The position numbers and the translations under genes were made by a program. This document shows, in pieces, positions 47,793 through 57,000 of a DNA stretch of 64,000 nt (position 1 is its first letter; every line of letters begins with the position of its first letter). This DNA is from Lachancea kluyveri NRRL Y-12651 (lineage: Eukaryota; Ascomycota; Saccharomycetes; Saccharomycetales; Saccharomycetaceae): NCBI GenBank assembly GCA_000149225.2, contig CM000694.1, positions 2,233,623 to 2,297,622 on the forward strand, in the 5' to 3' direction. Below the pieces are notes generated by a model, which saw only the letters and a program-made list of their open reading frames with translations, did no database searches and had not been told where the DNA came from.

Positions 47793-49850
47793 ATGAAACT
47801 AGGAATCCTCGGCCACATTACCAAGAATCTAAGAGTAGGCAGAGATATAAATTTACCAAAACACGCGAAAATAAAAATGGTGCCAGATGAAACTGATACC
47901 GGCGACGTCCCATTAGTGGCCTCGATCGATGTCGGCACGACTTCCTCGCGTGCCATTTTGTTCAACAAGCTGGGCCAGGAGGTTTCCAAGCATCAGATTG
48001 AGTATTCTACCTCTGCTTCCAAAGAAAAGTATGCCTCGAGCGGTAAGAGACCATCCATTGTTAGTAGCCCTCCGGCACAGCCAATCTTTTCTGCCGAAGG
48101 TATCGCAATCGAAGCCAACGAATTTTTAGAAATTGAGGACCTAGAGCGTGACTCTGAACCTACCTTGAGCTTTCCGAAACCTGGATGGGTTGAATGTAAC
48201 CCGTTGAACATTTTGACCCATGTGGTCCAGTGTTTCGCTGCCACATTGGTTTCAATGGATAAGGTAAATGGAGATCGTGTCTCCAACGGGCTTCCGCCAT
48301 ATAGAATCAAGTGCATTGGTATTGCTAATATGAGGGAAACAACGCTGGTTTGGTCTCGTGAAACGGGTCTACCAGTTTGTGATTACGGAATTGTTTGGAA
48401 TGATACCCGTACATCTGCCATTGTCACAGAAAAAAAAAATAACACTTCAGAGGAATACCAAGAGCATTTGAGAAACAAAACCGGTCTACCTCTGTACTCT
48501 ACGTATTTTTCATGCTCTAAATTGCGCTGGTTATTAGATAACGTTCCAGAAGTTAAGGCTTGCTATGAGAGGGGCGATCTAATGTTCGGCACCGTTGACA
48601 CATGGCTAATCTACAACTTGACTTCCAACCACGCCTTCGTTTCCGATATCACAAATGCTTCAAGAACTGGCTTTATGAACTTGGACACCTTAGATTACGA
48701 TGATGAGTTATTGGAATACTGGGACTTAGATAAGACAAAGATTCACTTGCCCAAAATTGTTTCCTCTGCAGAGTATTATGGTGATTTTACAGTGCCAAAG
48801 TGTACGAAGAAGAACCTTACCAGTACTGCATGGAGATTGCTAAACGATTTTAGCAACAGGACCCCACCTGTCCCTATCCAAGGCTGTCTGGGTGATCAGA
48901 GCGCTTCGTTAGTCGGTCAGCTTGCTTTTAAACCTGGATCAGCCAAATGTACTTACGGTACTGGTTGTTTCTTGTTGTACAACACCGGTTCCAAGAAGTT
49001 GATATCAAAACATGGTGCACTAACAACGTTTGGCTATTGGTTCCCATATTTGGAGAATGAAGAGCATGCAAAGCCACATTTCGCTTTGGAGGGTTCTGTC
49101 GCTGTGGCTGGTGCTGTGGTACAATGGCTAAGAGATAATTTGAGATTGATTCCCAAAGCAGAGGACGTCGGCCCCTTAGCTTGTCGTGTTCCTGACAGTG
49201 GTGGTGTCGTTTTTGTTCCTGCTTTTAGCGGTCTATTCGCGCCATACTGGGATCCAGATGCCAGAGCTACGATTATGGGCATGTCACAGTATACAACTGC
49301 CTCCCACATTGCTCGCGCTGCTGTTGAAGGTGTCTGTTTCCAAGCCAGAGCCATCTTGAAAGCAATGAGTTCCGATGCATTTGGTGAAGGTGAGAAAGAT
49401 AGAGACTTTCTTGAAGAGATCGAAGATGAGACATATGAGAGGACTGCCTTATCAACTTTGGCCGTTGATGGTGGTATGTCTCGATCTGATGAAGTCATGC
49501 AAATTCAAGCAGATATTCTAGGCCCATGTATTAAGGTGAGAAGATCTCCTACATCTGAATGTACTGCATTAGGTGCTGCAATAGCTGCTGCCATGGCCTT
49601 CAAGACCCCAGAAGATCGTATCATTTGGCAGGATTTGAGAGACGTGAAAACTTGGGTTTTCTACGGTGGTATTGATAAAAATGACAAGACAAAAGTCTAC
49701 ACCCAGCCAGACCTAAAAATCTTCAAAAGTAAATCTAAAGATGATGAAAGAAGAAGAGGTTGGAAGTTGTGGGAGACTGCTATTGAGCGGTGTAAGGGCT
49801 GGTTGTCCGCTGTAAGCGGTGAGCAAGAGCTACAAGTCAATGGCAAGTGA
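47793..49850 (+). CDS. GUT1: Glycerol kinase
   Basis: Gut1 phosphorylates glycerol with ATP to glycerol 3-phosphate, the first step of glycerol use. The frame codes 685 residues (709 in S. cerevisiae, YHL032C). FGGY-family marks are the first phosphate loop ASIDVGTTSSRAILF, then GIANMRETTLVW, GIVWNDTRTSAI, the second loop GTGCFLLYNTG, and LAVDGGMSRSDEVMQIQADIL near the end. A second ATG at 47877 in AATAAAAATGG context may be the main start (657 residues). The TATAAAAAG box is only 18 bp before the first ATG but 102 bp before the second, and family similarity begins just after it. Confidence 0.96.
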   Translation: MKLGILGHITKNLRVGRDINLPKHAKIKMVPDETDTGDVPLVASIDVGTTSSRAILFNKLGQEVSKHQIEYSTSASKEKYASSGKRPSIVSSPPAQPIFSAEGIAIEANEFLEIEDLERDSEPTLSFPKPGWVECNPLNILTHVVQCFAATLVSMDKVNGDRVSNGLPPYRIKCIGIANMRETTLVWSRETGLPVCDYGIVWNDTRTSAIVTEKKNNTSEEYQEHLRNKTGLPLYSTYFSCSKLRWLLDNVPEVKACYERGDLMFGTVDTWLIYNLTSNHAFVSDITNASRTGFMNLDTLDYDDELLEYWDLDKTKIHLPKIVSSAEYYGDFTVPKCTKKNLTSTAWRLLNDFSNRTPPVPIQGCLGDQSASLVGQLAFKPGSAKCTYGTGCFLLYNTGSKKLISKHGALTTFGYWFPYLENEEHAKPHFALEGSVAVAGAVVQWLRDNLRLIPKAEDVGPLACRVPDSGGVVFVPAFSGLFAPYWDPDARATIMGMSQYTTASHIARAAVEGVCFQARAILKAMSSDAFGEGEKDRDFLEEIEDETYERTALSTLAVDGGMSRSDEVMQIQADILGPCIKVRRSPTSECTALGAAIAAAMAFKTPEDRIIWQDLRDVKTWVFYGGIDKNDKTKVYTQPDLKIFKSKSKDDERRRGWKLWETAIERCKGWLSAVSGEQELQVNGK

Positions 49851-50281
49851 GTGCCAAAATATCATATGTTCACTATTTTTGAATTTAATAACTTTGTAAT
49901 CTAATATAGGTAAATTCACTTAATACTTCCACTCTTGCGTTCATCGTTACGTAGCCACGAAAGGGTTTTGCTTGCAAACAACCCAAGCTCGCTGCGTTTA
50001 CATATCTGCAAAAAAAAAGGAGGCAACTTATGACCGTCAATATTCAATGTATGGGTTCAATAGATAACACCCATAACCCGGAATACATCACAAAAGAAGA
50101 ATAAAATAAAATTTTCTACGATGGGAAAACCACAACCCATACACAATGGATGCAACTGAGAAGGGACGCAATCTCCAGGACTCCAATAATCACTATAAAT
50201 TTTTGTCATTCATTGATTTTGTTAAATCTGTTACATCATCTTCATTATTTTAGGACACCGTAAACCAAACAAGAAGTAATA
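49851..50281. other. Intergenic region GUT1-RPL8
   Basis: 431 bp containing the GUT1 terminator region and the RPL8 promoter with a Rap1-site cluster (50048-50144). No frame or RNA gene was recognised. Confidence 0.55.
50048..50144. promoter_or_regulatory. Rap1 binding-site cluster of RPL8
   Basis: Three Rap1-like sequences precede the ribosomal protein gene: TGTATGGGTT at 50048-50057 (reverse strand AACCCATACA), ACACCCATAACCC at 50067-50079, and ACCCATACAC at 50135-50144. Rap1 sites 130-250 bp upstream are the hallmark of yeast ribosomal protein promoters. Confidence 0.75.
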
Positions 50282-51052
50282 ATGGCTCCATCTAAGAAGG
50301 TCGCTCCAGCTCCATTGGCTGCCAAGTCTGGCAAGGCCTCCAAGGCCAAGAACCCATTGACCAACTCTACTCCAAGAAACTTTGGTATTGGTCAAGCCAT
50401 CCAACCAAAGAGAAACTTGTCTAGATACGTCAAGTGGCCAGAATATGTTAGATTGCAAAGACAAAAGAAGATCTTGTCTATCAGATTGAAGGTTCCACCT
50501 TCCATTGCTCAATTCCAACAAACTTTGGACAGAAACACCGCTGCTGAAACCTTCAAGTTGTTCAACAAGTACAGACCAGAAACTGCTGCTGAAAAGAAGG
50601 AAAGATTGACCAAAGAAGCTGCTGCCATTGCCGAAGGTAAGACCAGACAAGAAGCTTCTCCAAAGCCATATGCTGTCAAGTTTGGTTTGAACCACGTTGT
50701 CTCCTTGATTGAAAACAAGAAGGCTAAGTTGGTTTTGATTGCCAACGATGTTGACCCAATTGAATTGGTCATTTTCTTGCCAGCTTTGTGTAAGAAGTTG
50801 GGTGTTCCATACGCTATCGTCAAGGGTAAGGCTAGATTGGGTACTTTGGTTAACCAAAAGACCTCTGCTGTCGCCGCTTTGACTGAAGTCAGAGAAGAAG
50901 ACGAATCTGCCTTGGCTAAGTTGGTTTCCACCATCAACGCTAACTACATCGAAAAGTACGAAGATTCCAAGAAGCACTGGGGTGGTGGTGTTGTTGGCCA
51001 AAAGGCTCAAGCTAAATTGAACAAGAGAGCCAAGGCTGCTGAGTCTGCTTAA
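50282..51052 (+). CDS. RPL8: Large-subunit ribosomal protein eL8
   Basis: eL8 (L7Ae family; yeast Rpl8) is a 60S subunit protein of 256 residues, equal to yeast Rpl8A/B. It contains the L7Ae RNA-binding core ([20 protein letters not shown] and [20 protein letters not shown]). Codon use is extremely biased, as expected for a highly expressed gene. The order GUT1-RPL8 equals YHL032C-YHL033C (RPL8A), and FPS1 neighbourhood-RPL8 equals YLL043W-YLL045C (RPL8B). This single gene is therefore ancestral to both S. cerevisiae paralogues. Confidence 0.97.
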   Translation: MAPSKKVAPAPLAAKSGKASKAKNPLTNSTPRNFGIGQAIQPKRNLSRYVKWPEYVRLQRQKKILSIRLKVPPSIAQFQQTLDRNTAAETFKLFNKYRPETAAEKKERLTKEAAAIAEGKTRQEASPKPYAVKFGLNHVVSLIENKKAKLVLIANDVDPIELVIFLPALCKKLGVPYAIVKGKARLGTLVNQKTSAVAALTEVREEDESALAKLVSTINANYIEKYEDSKKHWGGGVVGQKAQAKLNKRAKAAESA

Positions 51053-51609
51053 GTTCAATGTGATTGAATCTTTGTCTTTTAGAACCTTTTAATACATTTT
51101 TGAACTTTTACGTTTTTGCCTTTTTTTATTACGGGTTGAACTTTGTTGAAGCTTATCAAGTCGGAGCCATTATAGGCGGTTTTGGGAACTCACGAGTGAA
51201 GACGTCTACCGCTTTCATGTTGACTGCTTTCCCATTCCAACTGCTATTGAAGTGGCTTCTGCCTTATAGGTTACAGAAGTTGTCACCTACTTAAAATGAG
51301 TATTCTTGAAAAATGCTTGTGTATAATATATATTTTACTGTCATCGGGGACAAAAGGCTATAATCTAACAGGTTAACTAACGCATGAAAAAGGTCTTTTG
51401 GCCGTGTTTCCCAGGTGATGGTTGAATAGATGTCGAGTAAGAGAATCTCTCAACCAATGATATTGCAAGCTTTTCGATTTCTTCGTGCATAGTTACGATA
51501 TTTGTTTGCTAATTTTTTTCGTCTTGTATTTTGCTCAAGATTCAGGGTTGGAGTATACTTCAACCGACATTACCATTGACAGAGAACTAAGGATAACCAC
51601 GTAAAAATA
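51053..51609. other. Intergenic region RPL8-QCR6
   Basis: 557 bp. It holds the RPL8 3' end and the QCR6 promoter with a CCAAT box at 51453-51460. A 76-codon frame at 51064-51294 opens on TTG and is not accepted. Confidence 0.5.
51453..51460 (-). promoter_or_regulatory. HAP2/3/4/5 (CCAAT) site upstream of QCR6
   Basis: ACCAATGA is the reverse complement of TCATTGGT and fits the HAP consensus TNATTGGT. It lies 150 bp before the QCR6 start. The HAP complex activates respiratory-chain genes, including complex III subunits. Confidence 0.6.
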
Positions 51610-52194
51610 ATGGCTTTTTTGACAGACTTGATCGACATAATTATTCCAAACACTGCATATGCTGCTGAAGAGGATTCTCAAGCTCCTAGTGAACTTCCAG
51701 CTCCAGGCACTGAAGAGAGCACTCCTACTGATGAAAATGTAGACCCATCCGTGCAGGAAGAAACTCCTGTTGAGTCTAAGGAAGGTGAGGAGAAAGCCAA
51801 AAACGATAATTCAGACAACGCAGATCAAGAGCCTGTCAATGAACCAGAACCAGAAGCCGAGCCTGAAAATAATGGGCGTGAACAAGAGAAGGGCGATGAA
51901 AACAACGACAACGATAGTAACGAAGAAGAGGAAGAAGAGGAGGAAGAGGAAGAAGAAGAGGAAGAAGAAGTTGGAGACCAACTAGACAAATTGAGATCTG
52001 AGTGCAAAGAGACCGAGGAGGGCAAGCCGCTAGTTCATCACTACATGGAATGTGTTGAAAGAGTTCAAAAAGCTCAAGAACAACCTGGGTACGAAGAAGT
52101 AGCACATAAAGAAGACTGTGTCGAAGAGTTTTTCCACCTGCAACACTACCTCGATGAATGCACAGGCCCAAGGCTCTTTGATTACTTGAAGTGA
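51610..52194 (+). CDS. QCR6: Acidic hinge subunit of cytochrome bc1 complex, Qcr6
   Basis: Qcr6 is the acidic hinge protein of respiratory complex III on the intermembrane side, near cytochrome c1. It has 194 residues (147 in S. cerevisiae). The conserved C-terminal domain includes DQLDKLRSECKETEEGKPLV, HHYMECVERV, and HKEDCVEEFFHLQHYLD with C-terminal PRLFDYLK; the paired cysteines are kept. In between is an unusually long Glu/Pro/Asp-rich segment ending in about 18 glutamates. The N terminus MAFLTDLIDIIIPNTAYAAE is a likely mitochondrial presequence. In S. cerevisiae QCR6 is YFR033C, not in either region matching this window, so its location here is unexpected. Confidence 0.93.
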   Translation: MAFLTDLIDIIIPNTAYAAEEDSQAPSELPAPGTEESTPTDENVDPSVQEETPVESKEGEEKAKNDNSDNADQEPVNEPEPEAEPENNGREQEKGDENNDNDSNEEEEEEEEEEEEEEEEVGDQLDKLRSECKETEEGKPLVHHYMECVERVQKAQEQPGYEEVAHKEDCVEEFFHLQHYLDECTGPRLFDYLK

Positions 52195-52769
52195 GGCTCG
52201 GTGGCTACTGGTACGTTGCCGATATTCGTCATCTTTCCTCTTCTCTCTGCTTTTCGAATATTTATTCCCAAAAGATCTTTAACCAACGTCTAGACACAAC
52301 ATGTAACTAGTTTACTGCCACGATTATTACTTATTCTTATATACATTAAAAAAAGTTGAAAGCAACGCTTTTAAGTTTAACTTAAACTGTCATGGTCTTA
52401 TAACCAATGTTCGTATGAAGGTACCTATATTTATCACCCCAATAACCGTTCCGAAAATTCAATTAACCTTACATTGCAGTGTATAGAAGCACGTAACAAT
52501 AAATAAAGGGATGTAGAATCGCAATATCATCGAACAACCTTTGAGTTTTTAAGACCTGAATAAAAAGGTTTGGCCCTGTTTTCGATCGGTTTTCCGTAGA
52601 AAAGGATGGAAACCCATAGAAAATTGTTGGCGCCTCAACTCTATAAAAGCAAGGCGAAAAACGGATTGGTGATAGGGGCGCCTACCGAAAACAAACCTAA
52701 CTGCAATTGAAAGTTGAAGAAAGGAAACAATTGAAAAGTAAGACCGTCAAATAAACGAAAAAAAACAAA
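52195..52769. other. Intergenic region QCR6-SBP1
   Basis: 575 bp with no gene recognised. A TATAAAAG box at 52642-52649 lies 121 bp before the SBP1 ATG. A centromere-element-like match near 52577-52603 was examined and rejected. Confidence 0.5.
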
Positions 52770-53711
52770 ATGTCTACTGCTGAAAATAACATCACCGCCA
52801 CTACTAACGCTTCAGAAGTTACTGCAGCTACTCCTGAAGTCGAGGCACCAAAGGCAATTGTTGACCCAGAAACTACCGTCTTCATCGGAAACATATCTCG
52901 TGATTGCACAGAAGAAGACTTAAATGACGTTTTCTCTGGCGAGTTTGGCTCTGTTGAAGTGGAGATCCCCTCTACCAAGAGCAAGAAGGGTAAGCTTTTT
53001 AAGCAAAGATACGCCTTCGTAAAATTTCCAAGTAAGATTGACTTTGAAGTTATCAAAGCCAAATACGATAAAACCGTTATTAAAGAAAGAGGCATTTATA
53101 TTAGAAGAGCTTTGACTGAAGAAGAAAGAGATGCAAATAGAAAGGCTAGGGCTGAAAAGAAAAAAGAGCGTCTACTACAAAATGCAGAGCTTAAAAAGGT
53201 GGCTAAGAAGGTGGCAAAAGACAAAACTGGGGAAGAAACTTCTGTGGAAGCAAAGGCCGAATCTGAAAATACTGATGCTACCAAAGATGGCAATGGGGAT
53301 AAAAAATTTACGAGGTCCAAAGCAGTTCCTGCACCACCTCGTAGAGAAAAGGTACCTTTGGAATCTATGCAAAGATCCACCGATACTCTCTACGTCAACA
53401 ATGTTCCGTACTTTGCTACTAAGGAGGAGCTGGCCGAATTCTTTGGTACTAAACCAGAATTAGTTGTTTTGCCATTGAGGAGAATGAAGGACGTTAAAAC
53501 CAAGAGAGTGTTTTATTCAAAAAGCATGAACAGGGGCATTGCCTTCGTCACTTTTGAAAATTTGAGTGAGGGTATTTCCCAAAAAGCGGAGCAATACAAT
53601 GGCAAGACTTTGAAAGACAGAGAGCTTACTGTTGATATTGCTGCCACTAAACCAGAACGCCCACACAACGAGGAGGAGTCTGCCCAAGCTCAGGATGAAG
53701 TCGCTGCTTAA
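52770..53711 (+). CDS. SBP1: RNA-binding protein of the Sbp1/Rnp1 family
   Basis: A 313-residue protein with two RRMs, RRM1 at about residues 32-115 (TTVFIGNIS as RNP2, KQRYAFVKF as RNP1) and RRM2 at about 206-290 (TLYVNNVP, NRGIAFVTF). S. cerevisiae Sbp1 (YHL034C) represses translation through eIF4G and promotes decapping; its duplicate is Rnp1 (YLL046C). The C-terminal RRM block ATKEELAEFFGTKPELVVLP and DRELTVDIA matches Sbp1. The linker between the RRMs is Lys/Glu-rich and lacks the RGG repeats known in S. cerevisiae Sbp1. As a single pre-duplication gene it is orthologous to both. Confidence 0.93.
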   Translation: MSTAENNITATTNASEVTAATPEVEAPKAIVDPETTVFIGNISRDCTEEDLNDVFSGEFGSVEVEIPSTKSKKGKLFKQRYAFVKFPSKIDFEVIKAKYDKTVIKERGIYIRRALTEEERDANRKARAEKKKERLLQNAELKKVAKKVAKDKTGEETSVEAKAESENTDATKDGNGDKKFTRSKAVPAPPRREKVPLESMQRSTDTLYVNNVPYFATKEELAEFFGTKPELVVLPLRRMKDVKTKRVFYSKSMNRGIAFVTFENLSEGISQKAEQYNGKTLKDRELTVDIAATKPERPHNEEESAQAQDEVAA

Positions 53712-54041
53712 TAGTCCGTGTTTCATGATTAATATTTTCTAACCTTCTAGTATATGTAACGAGTATATAGAGAGCCCATTTTGTGCTTTTGAATGGCACA
53801 ATAATAGAACCATACAAATATCGTCATCTTATATCGCTCTATGCCGTTTTAGGAGCTGGCGCATCTTCGGCCGCGTCGGGCTGTAATTTTCACTTCACAC
53901 AACGTCGGAGCGAGCTAGAAAGTTCGTCCGTACGGCTTCCCTTCAATTTCTCTCTGGTTGCATATTTAAATAATTGTGTTAACTTATCCAAGGCTTTCCC
54001 TTGCTGCTCTCTTGACACAATAATCCGAAGCGCACTATCTA
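53712..54041. other. Intergenic region SBP1-YBT1
   Basis: 330 bp. It contains the palindrome CCGTACGG at 53928-53935 (two CCG/CGG zinc-cluster half sites) about 107 bp before the transporter start, and GCGTCGG/CGTCGGAG sequences nearby. No gene was recognised. Confidence 0.5.
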
Positions 54042-57000
54042 ATGACACTAATGTCTAACAACTATACAGTGCCTGCGGCCTGCCCGTTTTGGCATTTCGA
54101 CGATGTTACTGAGTGCGGGAGGGTCAGGTACTTAGACTACTATATGCCGTTGTCAGTACTGGTGTTCTTTTTTACGTTCACCCTCTATAAAACGGTTTCC
54201 CGTTACTATAGAATAAATTACCTGCACCTGAATAGGTCCAGTTTTGTTTCAGATTTACTCCATGAGTCAAACGAGGAGAGTAAGCCATTGCTATCCGATG
54301 CTTCTGGCGCGTTATATACCAACCCCGATGGCGTTAGGAATGAGGTAAATCTTAAAGAAGAACATTTCTCCATTGAAAAATTGAGGCTAATCGATGTTCA
54401 AGGTAAACCTCATGGTACTGTTGAAGTTGTCAAACGAGAGTTTGTTGAGAAGTCAAGAGTTATACTAGAGTTTTTACTCGTCATAACTCAATTTGTCATT
54501 CACGGGTTCATTTGGTTGAATCACCAAAAAGAAAACCAGCAATATTTTTACGCAGCTTCTCTAGTTGGTCTACTAACATGGACTTGGTTACTGCTTGTTG
54601 TCTCTCTACGTTTAATGAACATTAACCAGTCGATGGAATGGATCAACAGATACCCAGGGAACTTATGGGCCGTTTCTTTTGTGTCTTACATCTTCTTGTT
54701 AACATTCTCTTTGTTACCTTTCCGTTCCATCTATATCGGTCGCATAACTGAAAACCTTCCCAGGAAATATTATTTGTCTCAATTTTACTTGAACCTGGCA
54801 TTATTCCTTTTATTATTCACTGCCAAGGTCGGGAACCAGCACAGTATTTTGTACAGAACCGATCCATCGATCAAACCCTCCCCAGAACCTATAACTTCTA
54901 TTGCCAGTTTTATTTCATGGTCGTGGTTGGACAGTTTTGTATGGAACGCTCACCTGAAGCCAGTCCAAATTGATGATATTTGGGGATTGAAGCTAGAAGA
55001 CTATTCCATCTTTGTTATGAAGAAGTTCAGAAAATTTGTTGGCTCCAAAGCTAAGAATGCATTCTCTTACAACCTAATATACTTCTTCTTCAAATACTTG
55101 TCGTTACAAGGCTTCTGGGCTTGCATTGACAGTGTTATTAACTTCATCCCAACACTTTTGTTGAAAAGGATTTTGGAGTACGTCGACAACCAGGACTCTG
55201 CACCAGCTAATCTAGCCTGGCTTTATGTTTTCGGCATGTTTTTCTGTAGGATCCTTGTTGCAATTTGTCAAGCTCAAGCCTTGTTTTTTGGTAGAAGAGT
55301 TTGTATTAGGATGAAGGCAATTATCATCTCTGAAATCTACACTAAAGCTTTAAGGAGAAAGATTTCTCCAAATTCCTCCAAGGTTTCTACTGACGAAATA
55401 GATCCTCAGGCATTGAATGAAACCGAAGAAATAGATGGTGACGAAGAATCTACTACTGCTAACTTGGGTGGCATCATAAATTTGATGGCTGTTGATGCCT
55501 TTAAAGTCTCGGAAATCTGTGCGTATCTACACGCATTTGTAGAAGCTACCATTATGACCATTGTCGCATTGACTTTACTTTACAAGTTACTAGGCTGGGC
55601 TGCCGTCATTGGCGCTATTTTGATTGTCTGCATGCTACCTTTGAACTTCAAGTTAGCCAACCTAATAGGTAAACTTCAGAAGGACAATTTAGGTGTTACT
55701 GATAAGCGTATTCAAAAATTGAATGAAACCTTTCAATCTATCCGTATTATTAAGTTTTTCTCATGGGAGGAAAACTTCGAAAGAGATATTAAGGCTATAA
55801 GAACCGAGGAACTTAAGATATTGTTGAAAAGATCTATTGTGTGGGCATTGATGTCTTTGGTTTGGTTCATCACTCCGTCCATTGTTACGTCTGTATCATT
55901 TGCTTTTTACATCTACGTACAAGGTGAAGTTCTAACCACACCAATTGCTTTCACAGCCTTGTCGTTGTTCACCCTATTAAGAAACCCATTAGACCAGCTA
56001 TCCGACATGTTGAGTTTTGTTATCCAATCAAAGGTCTCGCTGGATAGAGTTCAGGAGTTTTTAGACGAGGAAGAAACCGAAAAATACAATCAGTTAACCA
56101 TTAGTCGCAATAAAATTGCCTTTGAAAATGCTACCTTCGCCTGGGATAAAAAAAATCCTAGCTTTAAATTGAAGAATTTGAACGTGGAATTTAAACTTGG
56201 TAAGTTGAACGTTGTTATAGGCTCCACTGGGTCAGGTAAGACCTCTTTGCTAATGGGATTATTGGGTGAAATGGATTTAATTGAGGGTAAAGTCTATGTT
56301 CCATCTCTTGATCCAAGGGAGGAACTGGTCATTGAATCAGATGGCATGACCAACTCTATTGCATATTGCTCCCAAGCTGCTTGGCTTTTAAATGATACCG
56401 TCAGAAACAATATTTTGTTCAACTCTCCTTACAACGAAACCAGATACAAGGCGGTTGTCGAGGCTTGTGGTTTGAAACGTGATTTTGAGATTTTAAGTGC
56501 TGGTGACCAAACTGAGATTGGTGAGAAGGGTATCACCTTGTCAGGTGGTCAGAAACAAAGAGTGTCCCTTGCAAGGGCTTTGTATTCTTCCTCTAGACAT
56601 GTTCTGTTGGATGATTGTTTGAGTGCTGTTGATTCGCACACTGCATTATGGATTTATGAGAATTGTATTACGGGTCCTTTGATGCAGGGCAGAACGTGCA
56701 TATTAGTTTCACATAATGTCGCATTGACTCTGAAAAACGCCGAATGGGTTGTTGTATTGGACAATGGTAGGATTAAGGATCAAGGTGAGCCCTTAGACTT
56801 GTTGAACAGAGGTTTGTTAGGTGAGGATGAATTGGTTAAAACCAGTATTCTTTCTAGGACCAACTCTTCTGTTAATTTGGCTAGTAAAAATTCTGAATCC
56901 AAAAGTGGTATTAATCTCTCAAAGATGAATGCGAAGTTAAAGGAATCACCAGAGGATTCCAAAAAGAAACTGCAAAGTGATGAGGAAAGAGCAAAGGCTG

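Noticed and set aside
51064-51294. 76-codon hydrophobic frame after RPL8
   Set aside because: Opens on TTG, lies in the RPL8 3' region, and has no recognised similarity or codon bias.
52577-52603. Possible centromere CDEIII-like sequence (GTTTTCGATCGGTTTTCCGT)
   Set aside because: Only a partial match around CCG. There is no CDEI at the right distance and no AT-rich CDEII of 80-160 bp. It lies in an ordinary SBP1 promoter.
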